Of a stretch of 57,837 bases of DNA, positions 24,071 to 33,697 are shown in pieces. Position numbers and translations under genes: made by a program. The first letter of the stretch is position 1. Each line of letters starts with the position of its first letter. Origin of the DNA: Veillonellaceae bacterium (GTDB taxonomy: Bacteria; Bacillota; Negativicutes; JAAYSF01). Where the stretch lies: positions 1 to 57,837 of the forward strand of contig JAAYSF010000016.1 of assembly GCA_012523975.1 (NCBI GenBank), in the 5' to 3' direction. A model generated the notes under the pieces. That model ran no database searches, had not been told where the DNA came from, and saw only the letters and a program-made list of their open reading frames with translations.

Positions 24071-27000
24071 CTATTCTTTTGCGGCTGCTGCTTCTTTGGC
24101 GGCTTCCCCGGTATAACCGGCTAACCGTTTATAGTTTTCCAGTCTTTCCTTGGAGTCTTTTTCTGTTTTAGCAAACAAAGCTTCAGCCATTTCCGGGAAC
24201 TCTTTTAATAGCGACGAGTACCGAACTTCACCCATCAGGAACTCTCTGAAGTTCATAGTCGACTCTTTAGAATCAAGCGTAAATGAATTTTTGCCCGTTT
24301 CTTTCAGTTCGGGATTATAACGATATAGTGCCCAGTAGCCACTGTCTACCGCCCGTTTAGCTTCAAGCTGGCTGCATCCCATACCAACCTTCAAGCCATG
24401 ATTGATACATGGTGCATATGCGATAATCAGGGACGGTCCCGGATAAGCCTCAGCCTCGGCAATGGCTTTAAGAGTTTGATTTTTATCAGCGCCCATGGCA
24501 ATTTGTGCTACATATACATATCCATAGCTCATAGCAATCATGCCAAGATCTTTCTTCTTAGTCTTCTTACCACTGGCCGCAAATTTGGCAATTGCCGCGG
24601 TCGGGGTAGCTTTAGACGACTGACCGCCGGTATTAGAGTATACTTCAGTATCAAATACCAGAACATTTACGTCTTCGCCCGAAGCCAAGACATGGTCAAG
24701 GCCGCCGAAACCAATGTCGTAAGCCCAACCGTCACCGCCGAATATCCACTGTGATCTTTTTACTAAAAAGTCACGGTTATTATAGATATCATTCAGTAAT
24801 TCATTATCGCCTTTGACAGCTTCTAAGGCAGCAATTAATTTATCAGCTCTTGCCCGGGTGCCTTGGCTGTTGTCTTTGCCATCCAACCATTCCTGACAAG
24901 CCTTAGTGAAATCGTCGCCTAAGTCCATTTGCGCGGCTTTTTCGATGTCAACAGCCAGTTGCTTTCTCAATTGTTTTACGCCTAGATGCATCCCCAAGCC
25001 AAATTCGGCGTTATCTTCAAACAGTGAATTTCCCCAAGCCGGTCCATGGCCGCGATGGTTCTTGGTATACGGAATGGACGGCGTGCTGCCTGACCAAACT
25101 GAGGAACATCCTGTGGCATTGGCCACCATCATTCTATCGCCGAACAGCTGAGTTACAAGTTTGGCGTAAGGGGTTTCCCCGCAGCCCGCGCAAGCTCCCG
25201 AGAACTCTAAGAGCGGCTGTTCGAACTGGCTGCCTTTAACGGTAAACGGATTTACCGGATTGGCTTTTGGTGAAAGGCTCATCGCATAATCCCACAACGG
25301 AGCTTGCGCGAGCTGAGTTTCCAAAGGTTTCATAACCAAAGCTTTTTCTTTAGCCGGGCAAATCTGAGCACAGTTGCCGCAGCCGGTGCAATCAAGCGGC
25401 GAAACTGCAATTCTGAAGCTCAAATCTTTTGCTCCAATTGCTGCTTTAGCGGTAAAGTCTGCCGGGGCTGCTGCCATTTCCTCAGCACTGATCAACACCG
25501 GTCTGATGGCTGCATGCGGACAAACATAGGAACATTGATTACACTGAATGCACTTATCCATTTCCCATTCAGGAACATCGATTGCGATACCGCGTTTTTC
25601 GTATGCCGAAGTTCCCAGCGGATATGTACCGCTTTCTAGGCCAAGGAATGCGCTTACCGGTAATTTATCGCCTTCCTGACGGTTCATCGGCACCAGAATA
25701 TTTTCAATAAATGCCGGTTTTGCTGCGGTTGCGACTTTTTCTGTTTGAGCATTCTGCCAAGCAGCCGGAACATTAATCTGAACGATTAACTCGACCCCTT
25801 TGTCAATAGCGGCATTATTCATAGCAACTATTTTATCGCCTTTTTTGCCGTAAGATTGGACAACGGCATCTTTCAAGTACTTCACAGCGTCTTCAAGCGG
25901 AATAATATCGGCAATTTTAAAGAAGGCCGATTGCATGATCATGTTAATTCGTCCGCCAAGCCCTATTTCCTGGGCAATGCCGACCGCATCGATCGTATAG
26001 AATTTAATAGCATTTTCAGCAATATAGCGTTTCATATCGGCCGGTAGGTTAGCTTCGAGTTCTTCGGGAGTCCATCTGCAGTTGAGCAAGAAGCTGCCGC
26101 CCTTTTTGAGTCCCTCCAGCACATTGTAGCTGTGGACATATGATTGGTTATGGCAGGCAATGAAGTCGGCCTTATTGATAAGATACGGTGACTTGATGGG
26201 CTGTTTTCCGAACCGTAAGTGGGAAATAGTAACCCCGCCGGATTTTTTAGAGTCGTAGGCAAAGTAGGCCTGAGCATACATGTCAGTATGATCGCCGATA
26301 ATCTTAATAGCATTTTTGTTGGCCCCGACCGTTCCGTCTGAGCCAAGTCCCCAGAATTTACAAGCTTTAGTGCCGGGCGTAGTAGTATCGATATCTTGAC
26401 CACACGGCAGCGAAGAATGGTTGACATCATCAATAATGCCAACGGTAAAGTTATCTTTGGGCTGCTCAGCTTTTAGATTTTCAAAAACACCATGAATATG
26501 GGCCGGGATTATATCCTTACCGCCCACACCGCAGCGGCCGCCGACAATTACCGGCCGTAATTCGCTGCTGTAGAAAGCGGCTTTGACGTCAAGATAGAGA
26601 GGTTCTGCCAAGGAGCCCATTTCTTTTGTCCGGTCTAATACAGCAACCTTTTTCACTGTTTTGGGAATATATTTAAAGAAATGTTCGATTGAGAACGGCC
26701 GATATAAATGAACGTTTAATAAACCGACTTTTTCACCGTTCGCATTCAGATAATCAACTACTTCTTCAATAGTCTGACACATTGAGCCCATTGCCACAAT
26801 CATTCTATCGGCATCAGGTGCCCCATAATAGTTAAACAGGTGATACTCCCGGCCGGTAAGTTTAGTGATTTCCGCCATATATCCTTCAACAATTTCAGGC
26901 AGCGCCTGATAATAGCGGTTAGACACTTCGCGCTGTTGGAAATGAATATCAGGATTTTGCACCGTTCCTCTTAAGGTCGGATGGTCAGGATTGAGCGCCC

Positions 27001-27625
27001 CGCGACGGAACTCGTCTAATGCCTCTCTATCCAGGAGTTCTGCCAATTCGTCGTATTCTAACACTTCAATCTTTTGAACCTCATGGGAAGTTCTGAAGCC
27101 ATCAAAGAAGTTTAAAAAGGGAACTTTTCCCTTGATTGCCGCTAAGTGCGCGACTCCGGCTAAATCCATTACCTCTTGTACGCTGCTTTCGGCCAGTAGA
27201 GCAAAACCTGTCTGCCTAGTCGCCATAACATCGGAATGATCGCCGAAAATACTAATGGCATTTGCGCCTATGACCCGAGCGCTTACATGGAATACCCCTG
27301 GCAGCAGCTCGCCGGCAATTTTATACATATTAGGAATCATTAGCAGAAGGCCCTGAGAAGCAGTATAGGTAGTAGTTAGGGCTCCGCTCTGCAGCGAGCC
27401 ATGCACAGCACCGGCTGCGCCGCCTTCTGACTGCATCTCGACAATTTCCACTGTTTGGCCAAAGATATTCTTCCTGCCTTTGGCCGCCCATTCGTCAACA
27501 CTTTCTGCCATATTAGATGAGGGAGTGATCGGGAATATTGCTGCTACATCGGTAAAAGCATAAGAAATATGAGCTGCCGCCCCATTGCCGTCCATAGTTT
27601 TCATTCTTCTTTTCTTTGTTGTCAT
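24071..27625 (-). CDS. nifJ: Pyruvate:ferredoxin (flavodoxin) oxidoreductase
   Basis: This 1184-residue single-chain enzyme converts pyruvate and CoA to acetyl-CoA and CO2, reducing ferredoxin. The N-terminal pyrimidine-binding region includes YAFTDVAAIFPITPSS. Two [4Fe-4S] ferredoxin motifs follow, CIQCNQCSYVCP (about 690) and CTGCGNCAQICP (about 745), then the CAGCGETPY cluster-binding segment and the thiamine diphosphate site GDGWAYDIGFGG (about 965) with NTGGQSSKATPTA. The length is typical for the fused homodimeric form. AAGGGGGATGGAG precedes the ATG. It is the central link from pyruvate to acetyl-CoA in anaerobes and is transcribed alone. Confidence 0.98.
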   Translation of the reverse strand: MTTKKRRMKTMDGNGAAAHISYAFTDVAAIFPITPSSNMAESVDEWAAKGRKNIFGQTVEIVEMQSEGGAAGAVHGSLQSGALTTTYTASQGLLLMIPNMYKIAGELLPGVFHVSARVIGANAISIFGDHSDVMATRQTGFALLAESSVQEVMDLAGVAHLAAIKGKVPFLNFFDGFRTSHEVQKIEVLEYDELAELLDREALDEFRRGALNPDHPTLRGTVQNPDIHFQQREVSNRYYQALPEIVEGYMAEITKLTGREYHLFNYYGAPDADRMIVAMGSMCQTIEEVVDYLNANGEKVGLLNVHLYRPFSIEHFFKYIPKTVKKVAVLDRTKEMGSLAEPLYLDVKAAFYSSELRPVIVGGRCGVGGKDIIPAHIHGVFENLKAEQPKDNFTVGIIDDVNHSSLPCGQDIDTTTPGTKACKFWGLGSDGTVGANKNAIKIIGDHTDMYAQAYFAYDSKKSGGVTISHLRFGKQPIKSPYLINKADFIACHNQSYVHSYNVLEGLKKGGSFLLNCRWTPEELEANLPADMKRYIAENAIKFYTIDAVGIAQEIGLGGRINMIMQSAFFKIADIIPLEDAVKYLKDAVVQSYGKKGDKIVAMNNAAIDKGVELIVQINVPAAWQNAQTEKVATAAKPAFIENILVPMNRQEGDKLPVSAFLGLESGTYPLGTSAYEKRGIAIDVPEWEMDKCIQCNQCSYVCPHAAIRPVLISAEEMAAAPADFTAKAAIGAKDLSFRIAVSPLDCTGCGNCAQICPAKEKALVMKPLETQLAQAPLWDYAMSLSPKANPVNPFTVKGSQFEQPLLEFSGACAGCGETPYAKLVTQLFGDRMMVANATGCSSVWSGSTPSIPYTKNHRGHGPAWGNSLFEDNAEFGLGMHLGVKQLRKQLAVDIEKAAQMDLGDDFTKACQEWLDGKDNSQGTRARADKLIAALEAVKGDNELLNDIYNNRDFLVKRSQWIFGGDGWAYDIGFGGLDHVLASGEDVNVLVFDTEVYSNTGGQSSKATPTAAIAKFAASGKKTKKKDLGMIAMSYGYVYVAQIAMGADKNQTLKAIAEAEAYPGPSLIIAYAPCINHGLKVGMGCSQLEAKRAVDSGYWALYRYNPELKETGKNSFTLDSKESTMNFREFLMGEVRYSSLLKEFPEMAEALFAKTEKDSKERLENYKRLAGYTGEAAKEAAAAKE

Positions 27626-27777
27626 TACTCCATCCCCCTTAAAAATAGCCTTGATTCTCTGCTTAGACCGTTTTAAACATCAGAGCTTACTGCTGAGTCT
27701 TGTCTAAACTGCCTGCCAGCGAAGAATCTTCTGAATTGATACTTTTTTCCTAATTTTAATTCTATTACTTTCAGAAA

Positions 27778-27806
27778 GATATGTAAAATTCAAAAACTAC
27801 TGTCAA
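27778..27806 (-). promoter_or_regulatory. Possible sigma-A promoter of nifJ
   Basis: Reverse strand TTGACA (27801-27806), a 17-base spacer and CATATC (27778-27783), about 150 bases before the start codon. The -35 is perfect, the -10 weak. Confidence 0.45.
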
Positions 27807-27833
27807 ATCCGCTTTAAATGCCAAAAGCAACCA

Positions 27834-27865
27834 AAAGCGGCACTTACCTCAGTCAGTGCCGCTTT
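27834..27865 (-). terminator. Terminator of the ilv operon
   Basis: AAAGCGGCACT pairs with AGTGCCGCTTT around a 10-base loop, followed on the leftward strand by TGGTTGCTTTTGG. Confidence 0.75.
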
Positions 27866-27889
27866 AATTAACTTTAGGGTTAGATTGCG

Positions 27890-29554
27890 TCAAAATGTCA
27901 CAAAACGATTAATTTCCGCCCCCGGAGTTACCATTGGCTCTACCCAATCATCAGGGGGAACATTTAGCACAATTAAACTAGGTTCAAACGAATCCAAGGC
28001 TTGCGCAAAAGCATGGCAAAATTCTGCCTGACTGTTAGCCTCCGCGGCTCGCAATCCAAAGGCTTCGGCATATTTCACATAGTTTACCGGGTATGGTAAA
28101 TTGCTAGAAGAATAGCGTTTGCCGTAGAAAAGATGCTGCAGCTGACGAACCATTCCCAATCCACTGTTGTTGATAACTATCGTAATAACCGGCAGGTTAT
28201 TAGCAGCAATGGTGTATAACTCATTACCGGTCATTTTAATTCCGCCATCGCCGCAAATGCAGATTACACGCTTATCCGGAACCCCGATTTGTGCTCCCAA
28301 CGCTGCCGGAACGCTAAATCCCATCGTACCTAACCCGCCGGAAGTTATCCAGCCGCGATTCGAGCGAATGAACAGTCCTTGAGCCGCCCAAATTTGATTC
28401 TGGCCGACATCGGTAACAAATACAAACGACCCTTCCGCGGTTTTTTCATTAATGAACTTCATTGCCCAAGGCGCAGTTAATTTGTCATCAGTAAGCGGTT
28501 TATAAAAACGTTCTTTCCACTCCTCAATTTCTGCCCACCATTCGGTCAGTTCTTCAGGACGAAGCGTCAATTGCGCCGACAGCGGGGGAAGAACTTTGAG
28601 CAAATTGCCATTTAAGCCGATATCAGTTTCAATATTTTTATCAATTTCCGCCGGATCAACATCAATATGAACAATGCATTTTTGGGACGAATAGGCGGAG
28701 CGATTTCCAGTCACGCGGTCATTAAACCGGCTCCCGACAGCAATAATCACGTCAGCGTTGCGAATTGCCTGGTTAGCAGCTTTTGTTCCATGCATACCGG
28801 TAAGCCCTAAAAACTGGCGATGTTCGGCCGGCATGCACCCTAGCCCCATCAAAGTTGACACTACCGGGATTCCGGTTTGCTCAGCAAGCTTAACGACAAT
28901 CTTTTGTACTGCGGCATCAACGGTCCCCCCGCCAACTACCAGAACAGGCCGGCGAGCAGTATTAATTACTGCCGCCGCCTTAATCAAGAGCTGCAATTGA
29001 GGTTCGGAATCCTCAGCCTCCCGCAATGCAGTGTTTTGTTTAATATAGTCCAAATTCGCCAACATAATATCCTTAGGTATATCGACTAGAACTGGCCCTG
29101 GTCTACCAGTGCGTGCAATGTAAAAAGCACCACGAAGAATTGCCGGTAACTCCTGAGCTTTTTTTACCTGAAAGTTGTGTTTGGTAACCGGCATGGTAAT
29201 TCCCGTTATATCCACCTCTTGAAAAGCATCTCGCCCAATCAAACTGCGTTCAACCTGCCCCGTAATTGCAACTAGAGGCACAGAGTCCATGTAAGCCGTA
29301 GCAATTCCGGTAACTAGATTGGTAGCGCCCGGACCGGAAGTCGCAATACACACGCCGACCTTGCCGGTTGCTCTGGCATAGCCATCGGCAGCGTGAGCCG
29401 CCCCCTGCTCGTGTACCGTCAGAATATGCCGGATTGGTGATTCCTGTAGCGCATCATATAAAGGGAGTACCGCTCCTCCGGGATACCCAAAAACAGTATC
29501 GACTCCCTGCTCAAGCAAACATTCAATTACTACCTTGGCACCGGATAGTTTCAT
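27890..29554 (-). CDS. ilvB: Acetolactate synthase, large (catalytic) subunit
   Basis: The 554-residue thiamine enzyme shows GYPGGAVLPLYDAL, the catalytic glutamate Glu49 in VHEQGAAHAADGYARATGK, TSGPGATNLVTGIATAYMDS, the FAD-domain RFNDRVTGN and the thiamine diphosphate motif GDGGIKMTGNELYTIAANN near residue 433. It condenses pyruvate with pyruvate or 2-oxobutyrate in valine, leucine and isoleucine synthesis. It is the last gene of an ilvN-ilvC-ilvB operon, an order opposite to the usual ilvB-ilvN-ilvC. AAGGAGGAG lies before ATG 29554. Confidence 0.96.
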   Translation of the reverse strand: MKLSGAKVVIECLLEQGVDTVFGYPGGAVLPLYDALQESPIRHILTVHEQGAAHAADGYARATGKVGVCIATSGPGATNLVTGIATAYMDSVPLVAITGQVERSLIGRDAFQEVDITGITMPVTKHNFQVKKAQELPAILRGAFYIARTGRPGPVLVDIPKDIMLANLDYIKQNTALREAEDSEPQLQLLIKAAAVINTARRPVLVVGGGTVDAAVQKIVVKLAEQTGIPVVSTLMGLGCMPAEHRQFLGLTGMHGTKAANQAIRNADVIIAVGSRFNDRVTGNRSAYSSQKCIVHIDVDPAEIDKNIETDIGLNGNLLKVLPPLSAQLTLRPEELTEWWAEIEEWKERFYKPLTDDKLTAPWAMKFINEKTAEGSFVFVTDVGQNQIWAAQGLFIRSNRGWITSGGLGTMGFSVPAALGAQIGVPDKRVICICGDGGIKMTGNELYTIAANNLPVITIVINNSGLGMVRQLQHLFYGKRYSSSNLPYPVNYVKYAEAFGLRAAEANSQAEFCHAFAQALDSFEPSLIVLNVPPDDWVEPMVTPGAEINRFVTF

Positions 29555-29589
29555 CAGTTCTCCTCCTTATCATGACACTCTTTAGGATT

Positions 29590-30609
<1,020 letters not shown>

Positions 30610-30643
30610 TTAATATAATCAGCAGACCAGTCGGATCTTTTTA

Positions 30644-31207
30644 TTAAATTGCGCCAACAGCATCTGCAAATTGGTTATTTACCCAATAATAGGGATTTTG
30701 AGTGTCCCGCTTTGGATTTCCGGTTTGTAAGGTTTGGCCGCCCCGCTGAAGCCCGAGCATCCCGGTACGGACCATCTCTAAAATTCCGAATGGTCTCAGC
30801 CGCTCAAGAACAGTGTGAATTCTGTCCTCATCGCCGGTTACCTCGAAGGTAACTGCATCTGCCGTTGAATCAACAACTTTTACCCGGAATAATTCGATTA
30901 ATTCATAAAGCTCCCATTGATTTACACTACGGACTTTAATCAAGGCAATCCCTGTTACCATTGCGCCATCGATTGGCAGCTCTCCTACTGTAACCACTTC
31001 AATAAGCTTGGCAAGCTGTTTAATAATTTGCTTTGTCATCGAATCATCGGCCTGCAGGACAATGGAAATTCGCGAGTAACGGGGATCCTCAGTTTCGCCG
31101 ACTGCCAAAGTGTCAATATTATGGCCCCGGCGCGATATTAAACCTGCCACTCGCATCAAGACCCCCGGCTGGTTGCTGACAAGTACGGAAATCATCCTCT
31201 TCTTCAC
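30644..31207 (-). CDS. ilvN: Acetolactate synthase, small (regulatory) subunit
   Basis: The 187-residue protein has an N-terminal ACT domain (VLVSNQPGVLMRVAGLISRRG, NIDTLAVGETEDPRYSR) and the C-terminal small-subunit domain. ACT binding of valine gives feedback control of IlvB. The final 30 residues (QTLQTGNPKRDTQNPYYW...) are longer than in many short homologues. It starts with GTG 31207, eight bases after AAGGAGG, and is the first gene after the ykkC/T-box leader. Alternative names ilvN and ilvH are used for the same subunit. Confidence 0.95.
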   Translation of the reverse strand: MKKRMISVLVSNQPGVLMRVAGLISRRGHNIDTLAVGETEDPRYSRISIVLQADDSMTKQIIKQLAKLIEVVTVGELPIDGAMVTGIALIKVRSVNQWELYELIELFRVKVVDSTADAVTFEVTGDEDRIHTVLERLRPFGILEMVRTGMLGLQRGGQTLQTGNPKRDTQNPYYWVNNQFADAVGAI

Positions 31208-31225
31208 GCTGACTACCTCCTTTTT

Positions 31226-31510
31226 AGTAAAAAATAATCGCCCCTATTGACAGTAAAAACCGTCAATAGGGGCGATGTTTATCGCGGTACCACCCTACTT
31301 TTGACCTCATAGCCATTACAGCATTTCCGTTTAACGCACGGCCTCGGCTTAGCCTATCCTATCATAGCATTTCAGCTAAGCGGTTCATGGGCGACGTAAC
31401 AACTACAGCCCCGCTCCGGTTTGCACCAACCACCGGCTCTCTGCATCGGTATGCGCTATAGCCTTTATCCCAATCCTCACCTTTATCCGATGATCAACCT
31501 GTTCTAATAA
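31226..31510 (-). promoter_or_regulatory. T-box leader with terminator, upstream of ilvN
   Basis: The invariant T-box sequence AGGGTGGTACCGCG is at 31283-31296 on the reverse strand. It is followed by a 13-bp terminator (CGCCCCTATTGAC with GTCAATAGGGGCG, 31239-31274) and a U-rich tract. Upstream are the stem I features AGAGAGCCGG...GGTGCAAACCGG and a late CGTTAAACGG hairpin. Uncharged tRNA for a branched-chain amino acid is the expected effector. I could not place the specifier codon with confidence. Confidence 0.95.
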
Positions 31511-31518
31511 AAATAAGT

Positions 31519-31662
31519 ATAAAAAAACCGCAAACAAGCCTTCCCGAAAGAAACTTGCCGCAGAGTCTTTTATACTCACGGTGTAATGCAAATCAGCCGA
31601 TCTGCACCTGCAACGCTCGGTCCGAACCTGGCCGCCGCCAGTGGAACCCTAGTTGCACTTTC
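31519..31662 (-). promoter_or_regulatory. ykkC-class riboswitch (ppGpp subtype likely) with its own terminator
   Basis: On the leftward transcript CTAGGGTTCC (31643-31652) is followed by a GGCGGCGGCC region, GGACCGAG, and the 3' signature ACACCG...GAGTATAAAAGACTC (31563-31584). These are the ykkC family landmarks. A hairpin using CTGCGGCAAG with CTTGTTTGCGG plus TTTTTTT (31521-31527) follows and overlaps the aptamer's last helix, so ligand binding would block termination. Subtype 2a (ppGpp) is known before branched-chain amino acid operons; the ligand here is inferred from that. Confidence 0.75.
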
Positions 31663-31703
31663 TTGTATTACATATGTTTATGTGTAATGTATCTTGGTAT
31701 ACA

Positions 31704-31732
31704 TTATTGCATCACTTCCCGCTCCTTGTCAA
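31704..31732 (-). promoter_or_regulatory. Sigma-A promoter of the ilv operon
   Basis: Reverse strand TTGACA (31727-31732), 17-base spacer, CAATAA (31704-31709). It is followed at the expected start point by the inverted repeat AATGTAT-ACCAAG-ATACATT (31689-31708). Confidence 0.75.
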
Positions 31733-31830
31733 GAGGGAAGTTATAGTTAGCGACTATATTTTTTATTCAAAAAAGAATGAACCAAGGATAAACCCTTTGC
31801 TCATTCGAAAATCGCTACCTTCTACGATAT

Positions 31831-32097
31831 TTAATATGGTAAAAAAGCAGGCTCCCCAATCGAAGTTATCGCCTCAAGATTGATAGTGACCCGGTCTACT
31901 TCAAATACACTAAGCGTTAAACCGGCGCCTGACGTTACCGTTACGTTTGTTAATGTTGCCAATTCATATTCTAATTGCGTCAGTTTACCGGTAAACATCC
32001 ATTGCCCCAATACCCTAATATTAATGACACTATACTTATAATCTTTGAGAATTCGGATAAGTTTATGACTTTCTTCCCGAACAATTTCTTCCGTCAT
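31831..32097 (-). CDS. Small protein (88 residues), paralogue of its upstream neighbour
   Basis: ATG 32097 lies eight bases after AAAGGAG. After a charged helix (about 1-28) it has a beta-rich core: INIRVLGQWMFTGKLTQLEY, ATLTNVTV and VFEVDRVTINLEAITSIG. The order (strand, Gly turn, GxL strand, hydrophobic strands) resembles the upstream 103-residue protein and, more loosely, small Sm-like or DUF2642-type barrels found in spore formers. No signal peptide. The two genes are 22 bases apart and follow a CgeB-like glycosyltransferase gene. Function unknown; a spore-surface role is only suggested by position. Confidence 0.75.
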   Translation of the reverse strand: MTEEIVREESHKLIRILKDYKYSVINIRVLGQWMFTGKLTQLEYELATLTNVTVTSGAGLTLSVFEVDRVTINLEAITSIGEPAFLPY

Positions 32098-32119
32098 ATC
32101 ACACTCTCCTTTCCCTATA

Positions 32120-32431
32120 TTAAAAACCAAACATCGGCGGTATTGCGCTAAGCGGGGAAGTCTTGGCCACTACAGTACATAGATCAACAAAGGATTGATT
32201 TTCACGGATAGCTGTACTGCCTTGTGGTCCAAAGGTTTGATCGGGATGTCTTACAATAACATCCGTTTGGCCTATACCCGGAACTAATACAGCGACTCGA
32301 TTATCCAAAATTCTGCTCAACTCACCATAGTAAGCATACCCGTCGACAGTGTACAAAATCATTGTCATCCGGATCTCTCGCTGCAGCTCACAAAGCAGTT
32401 CCTCATTACATATGTCGCAAAAGATGCTCAT
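32120..32431 (-). CDS. Small protein (103 residues) with N-terminal Cys pair
   Basis: ATG 32431 follows AGGAGGG. The protein begins MSIFCDICNEELLCEL, giving three Cys within 14 residues, and continues with a beta-rich core MILYTVDGYAYYGELSRILD, VAVLVPG, TDVIVRHPDQTF and FVDLCTVVAKTS. It aligns with the downstream 88-residue protein around the GxxxxGxL turn and the final VxLxxI strand. The Cys cluster could bind a metal or form crosslinks. The family is not recognised. Confidence 0.75.
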   Translation of the reverse strand: MSIFCDICNEELLCELQREIRMTMILYTVDGYAYYGELSRILDNRVAVLVPGIGQTDVIVRHPDQTFGPQGSTAIRENQSFVDLCTVVAKTSPLSAIPPMFGF

Positions 32432-32504
32432 GCCCAACCCTCCTGATTCGTTATTACTCATAGATAAGATATGAGTCAAAATTTATGCTAGAACAAAATT
32501 CGAC

Positions 32505-33482
32505 TTATATAATTTTCCTTGCTTTTAAGGCCGCGATTATTGATTCCGCCCGATGTCGATAACTATGTCCTGCTACAGCCGCCTGACCTTGCTTTCGAAT
32601 CGCCTCCCGCTCGTCAGGACGGTCTAGATAAAACTGTACCATGGCGAGCGTTTCTTCCGGTGAGGCAACCGCAATAAGCTGTTTGCCGCTTTCAAACAAC
32701 TCATTAACAGCAGGTGTAGCCGACGTAAGCAGGAAGCCGCCGGAACCGAGAATTTCATAGGTTCTCATCGTGACCTGCGTTTTTGTATTCTGTAGACCGA
32801 TTACAATATCGGCTGAATTATAGACTTTGTAGGCCTCCTCATATGGCAAATAACCATGCAAAAATTCACGGGGCAGCTTAACACCCAAAATATCATCCAT
32901 TTCATGCCAGCGAACTCCCCAAAAATCAATCCTAAGTCCTGCTTTTAGCAGCGGAACTATTAAAATGGCTAAAGATTCTAAGCGAAAAAAGTCGGGATAT
33001 ACCTTAATAACTCCCGGATAGGCGTTGGCCACAACCGCCAGGCGGCAGCTATATTCATCCATCTTTTCAGTCCGCTTATGCACACTGGGATGATAACCGA
33101 AGTCCAGGTGAGCCGCCGGGAATCCCAATTTCTCATAATAAGCGACCAATTCTTTACTTACAGTAAAAACAAAATCAGGCCGAGCCTGCATAATAAAGGG
33201 CACAGTTAATACCTGACTGTGGATTGGGTCCTCGGTGGCCCAGTAAATTAGCGGGATATCTTCGGTTGAGATACATTTCCTTATCCACTTTCGCTTGGCC
33301 GCCACATGCTGCTCCGTCCAGCCAAGCATTAACGCCAGATCGGGCTTAAACTGGCTAATTTTTTCGGTAATTGTATCTTCCCGCTCTATGCCTGTAATCA
33401 GGACTTCATGTCCTGCATCACGAAAGCCATTGGGTAAGCCATAGATCCAGATATGATGATTTTCTAAAAACAAAACCCGCAA
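32505..33482 (-). CDS. CgeB-like glycosyltransferase
   Basis: The 325-residue protein starts with TTG 33482 behind AGGGGGTGGGC. The N-terminal half has LFLENHHIWIYGLPNGFRDAGHEVLITG and YWATEDPIHSQ, typical of CgeB/DUF3880. The C-terminal half is a GT-B donor domain with FLHGYLPYEEAYKVYNSADIVIGLQN, TMRTYEILGSGGFLLTSATP and ASPEETLAMVQFYLD. CgeB relatives modify the spore crust in Bacillus; others act on surface polymers or cofactors. The two small genes downstream look co-transcribed. The acceptor is unknown. Confidence 0.88.
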   Translation of the reverse strand: MRVLFLENHHIWIYGLPNGFRDAGHEVLITGIEREDTITEKISQFKPDLALMLGWTEQHVAAKRKWIRKCISTEDIPLIYWATEDPIHSQVLTVPFIMQARPDFVFTVSKELVAYYEKLGFPAAHLDFGYHPSVHKRTEKMDEYSCRLAVVANAYPGVIKVYPDFFRLESLAILIVPLLKAGLRIDFWGVRWHEMDDILGVKLPREFLHGYLPYEEAYKVYNSADIVIGLQNTKTQVTMRTYEILGSGGFLLTSATPAVNELFESGKQLIAVASPEETLAMVQFYLDRPDEREAIRKQGQAAVAGHSYRHRAESIIAALKARKII

Positions 33483-33534
33483 GAGCCCACCCCCTTAAAT
33501 ATAACTATCACATCTATATTTCAGCCCCAAAAAT

Positions 33535-33559
33535 AAAATGCGGGGGATACCCGCATTTT
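33535..33559. terminator. Terminator in the divergent region before the glycosyltransferase genes
   Basis: AAAATGCGGG pairs with CCCGCATTTT around GGATA. It lies upstream of both divergent genes, so it would end a transcript arriving from repeat copy C or from either promoter in reverse. Confidence 0.65.
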
Positions 33560-33617
33560 AACATTTCTCATATTCGGTGTTTCAACAATACCCAACGCAT
33601 ATATTTAGTATAAATGG

Positions 33618-33685
33618 AGACTTAATTCAGATGGCGTTTTAACGCCTGAGTTCTAGCCGAAATTATCCAGGGACTTAGCCACTAG
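33618..33685. repeat. Dispersed RNA-like repeat, copy C
   Basis: Contains TTCAGATGGCGTT, AACGCC, CTAGCCGAA and CCAGGGACTTAGCC on the + strand. The arms GGCGTT and AACGCC pair perfectly. It ends against the ribosome site of the next gene. Confidence 0.6.
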
Positions 33686-33697
33686 GGGGGTGTTTTC

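Noticed and set aside
24398-26047. Several rightward frames of 63-118 residues within nifJ
   Set aside because: Antisense shadows of a well-supported 1184-residue enzyme.
31403-31591. Leftward 62-residue open frame in the ilv leader
   Set aside because: It overlaps the T-box stem I and the ykkC terminator, has no ribosome site and resembles no protein.
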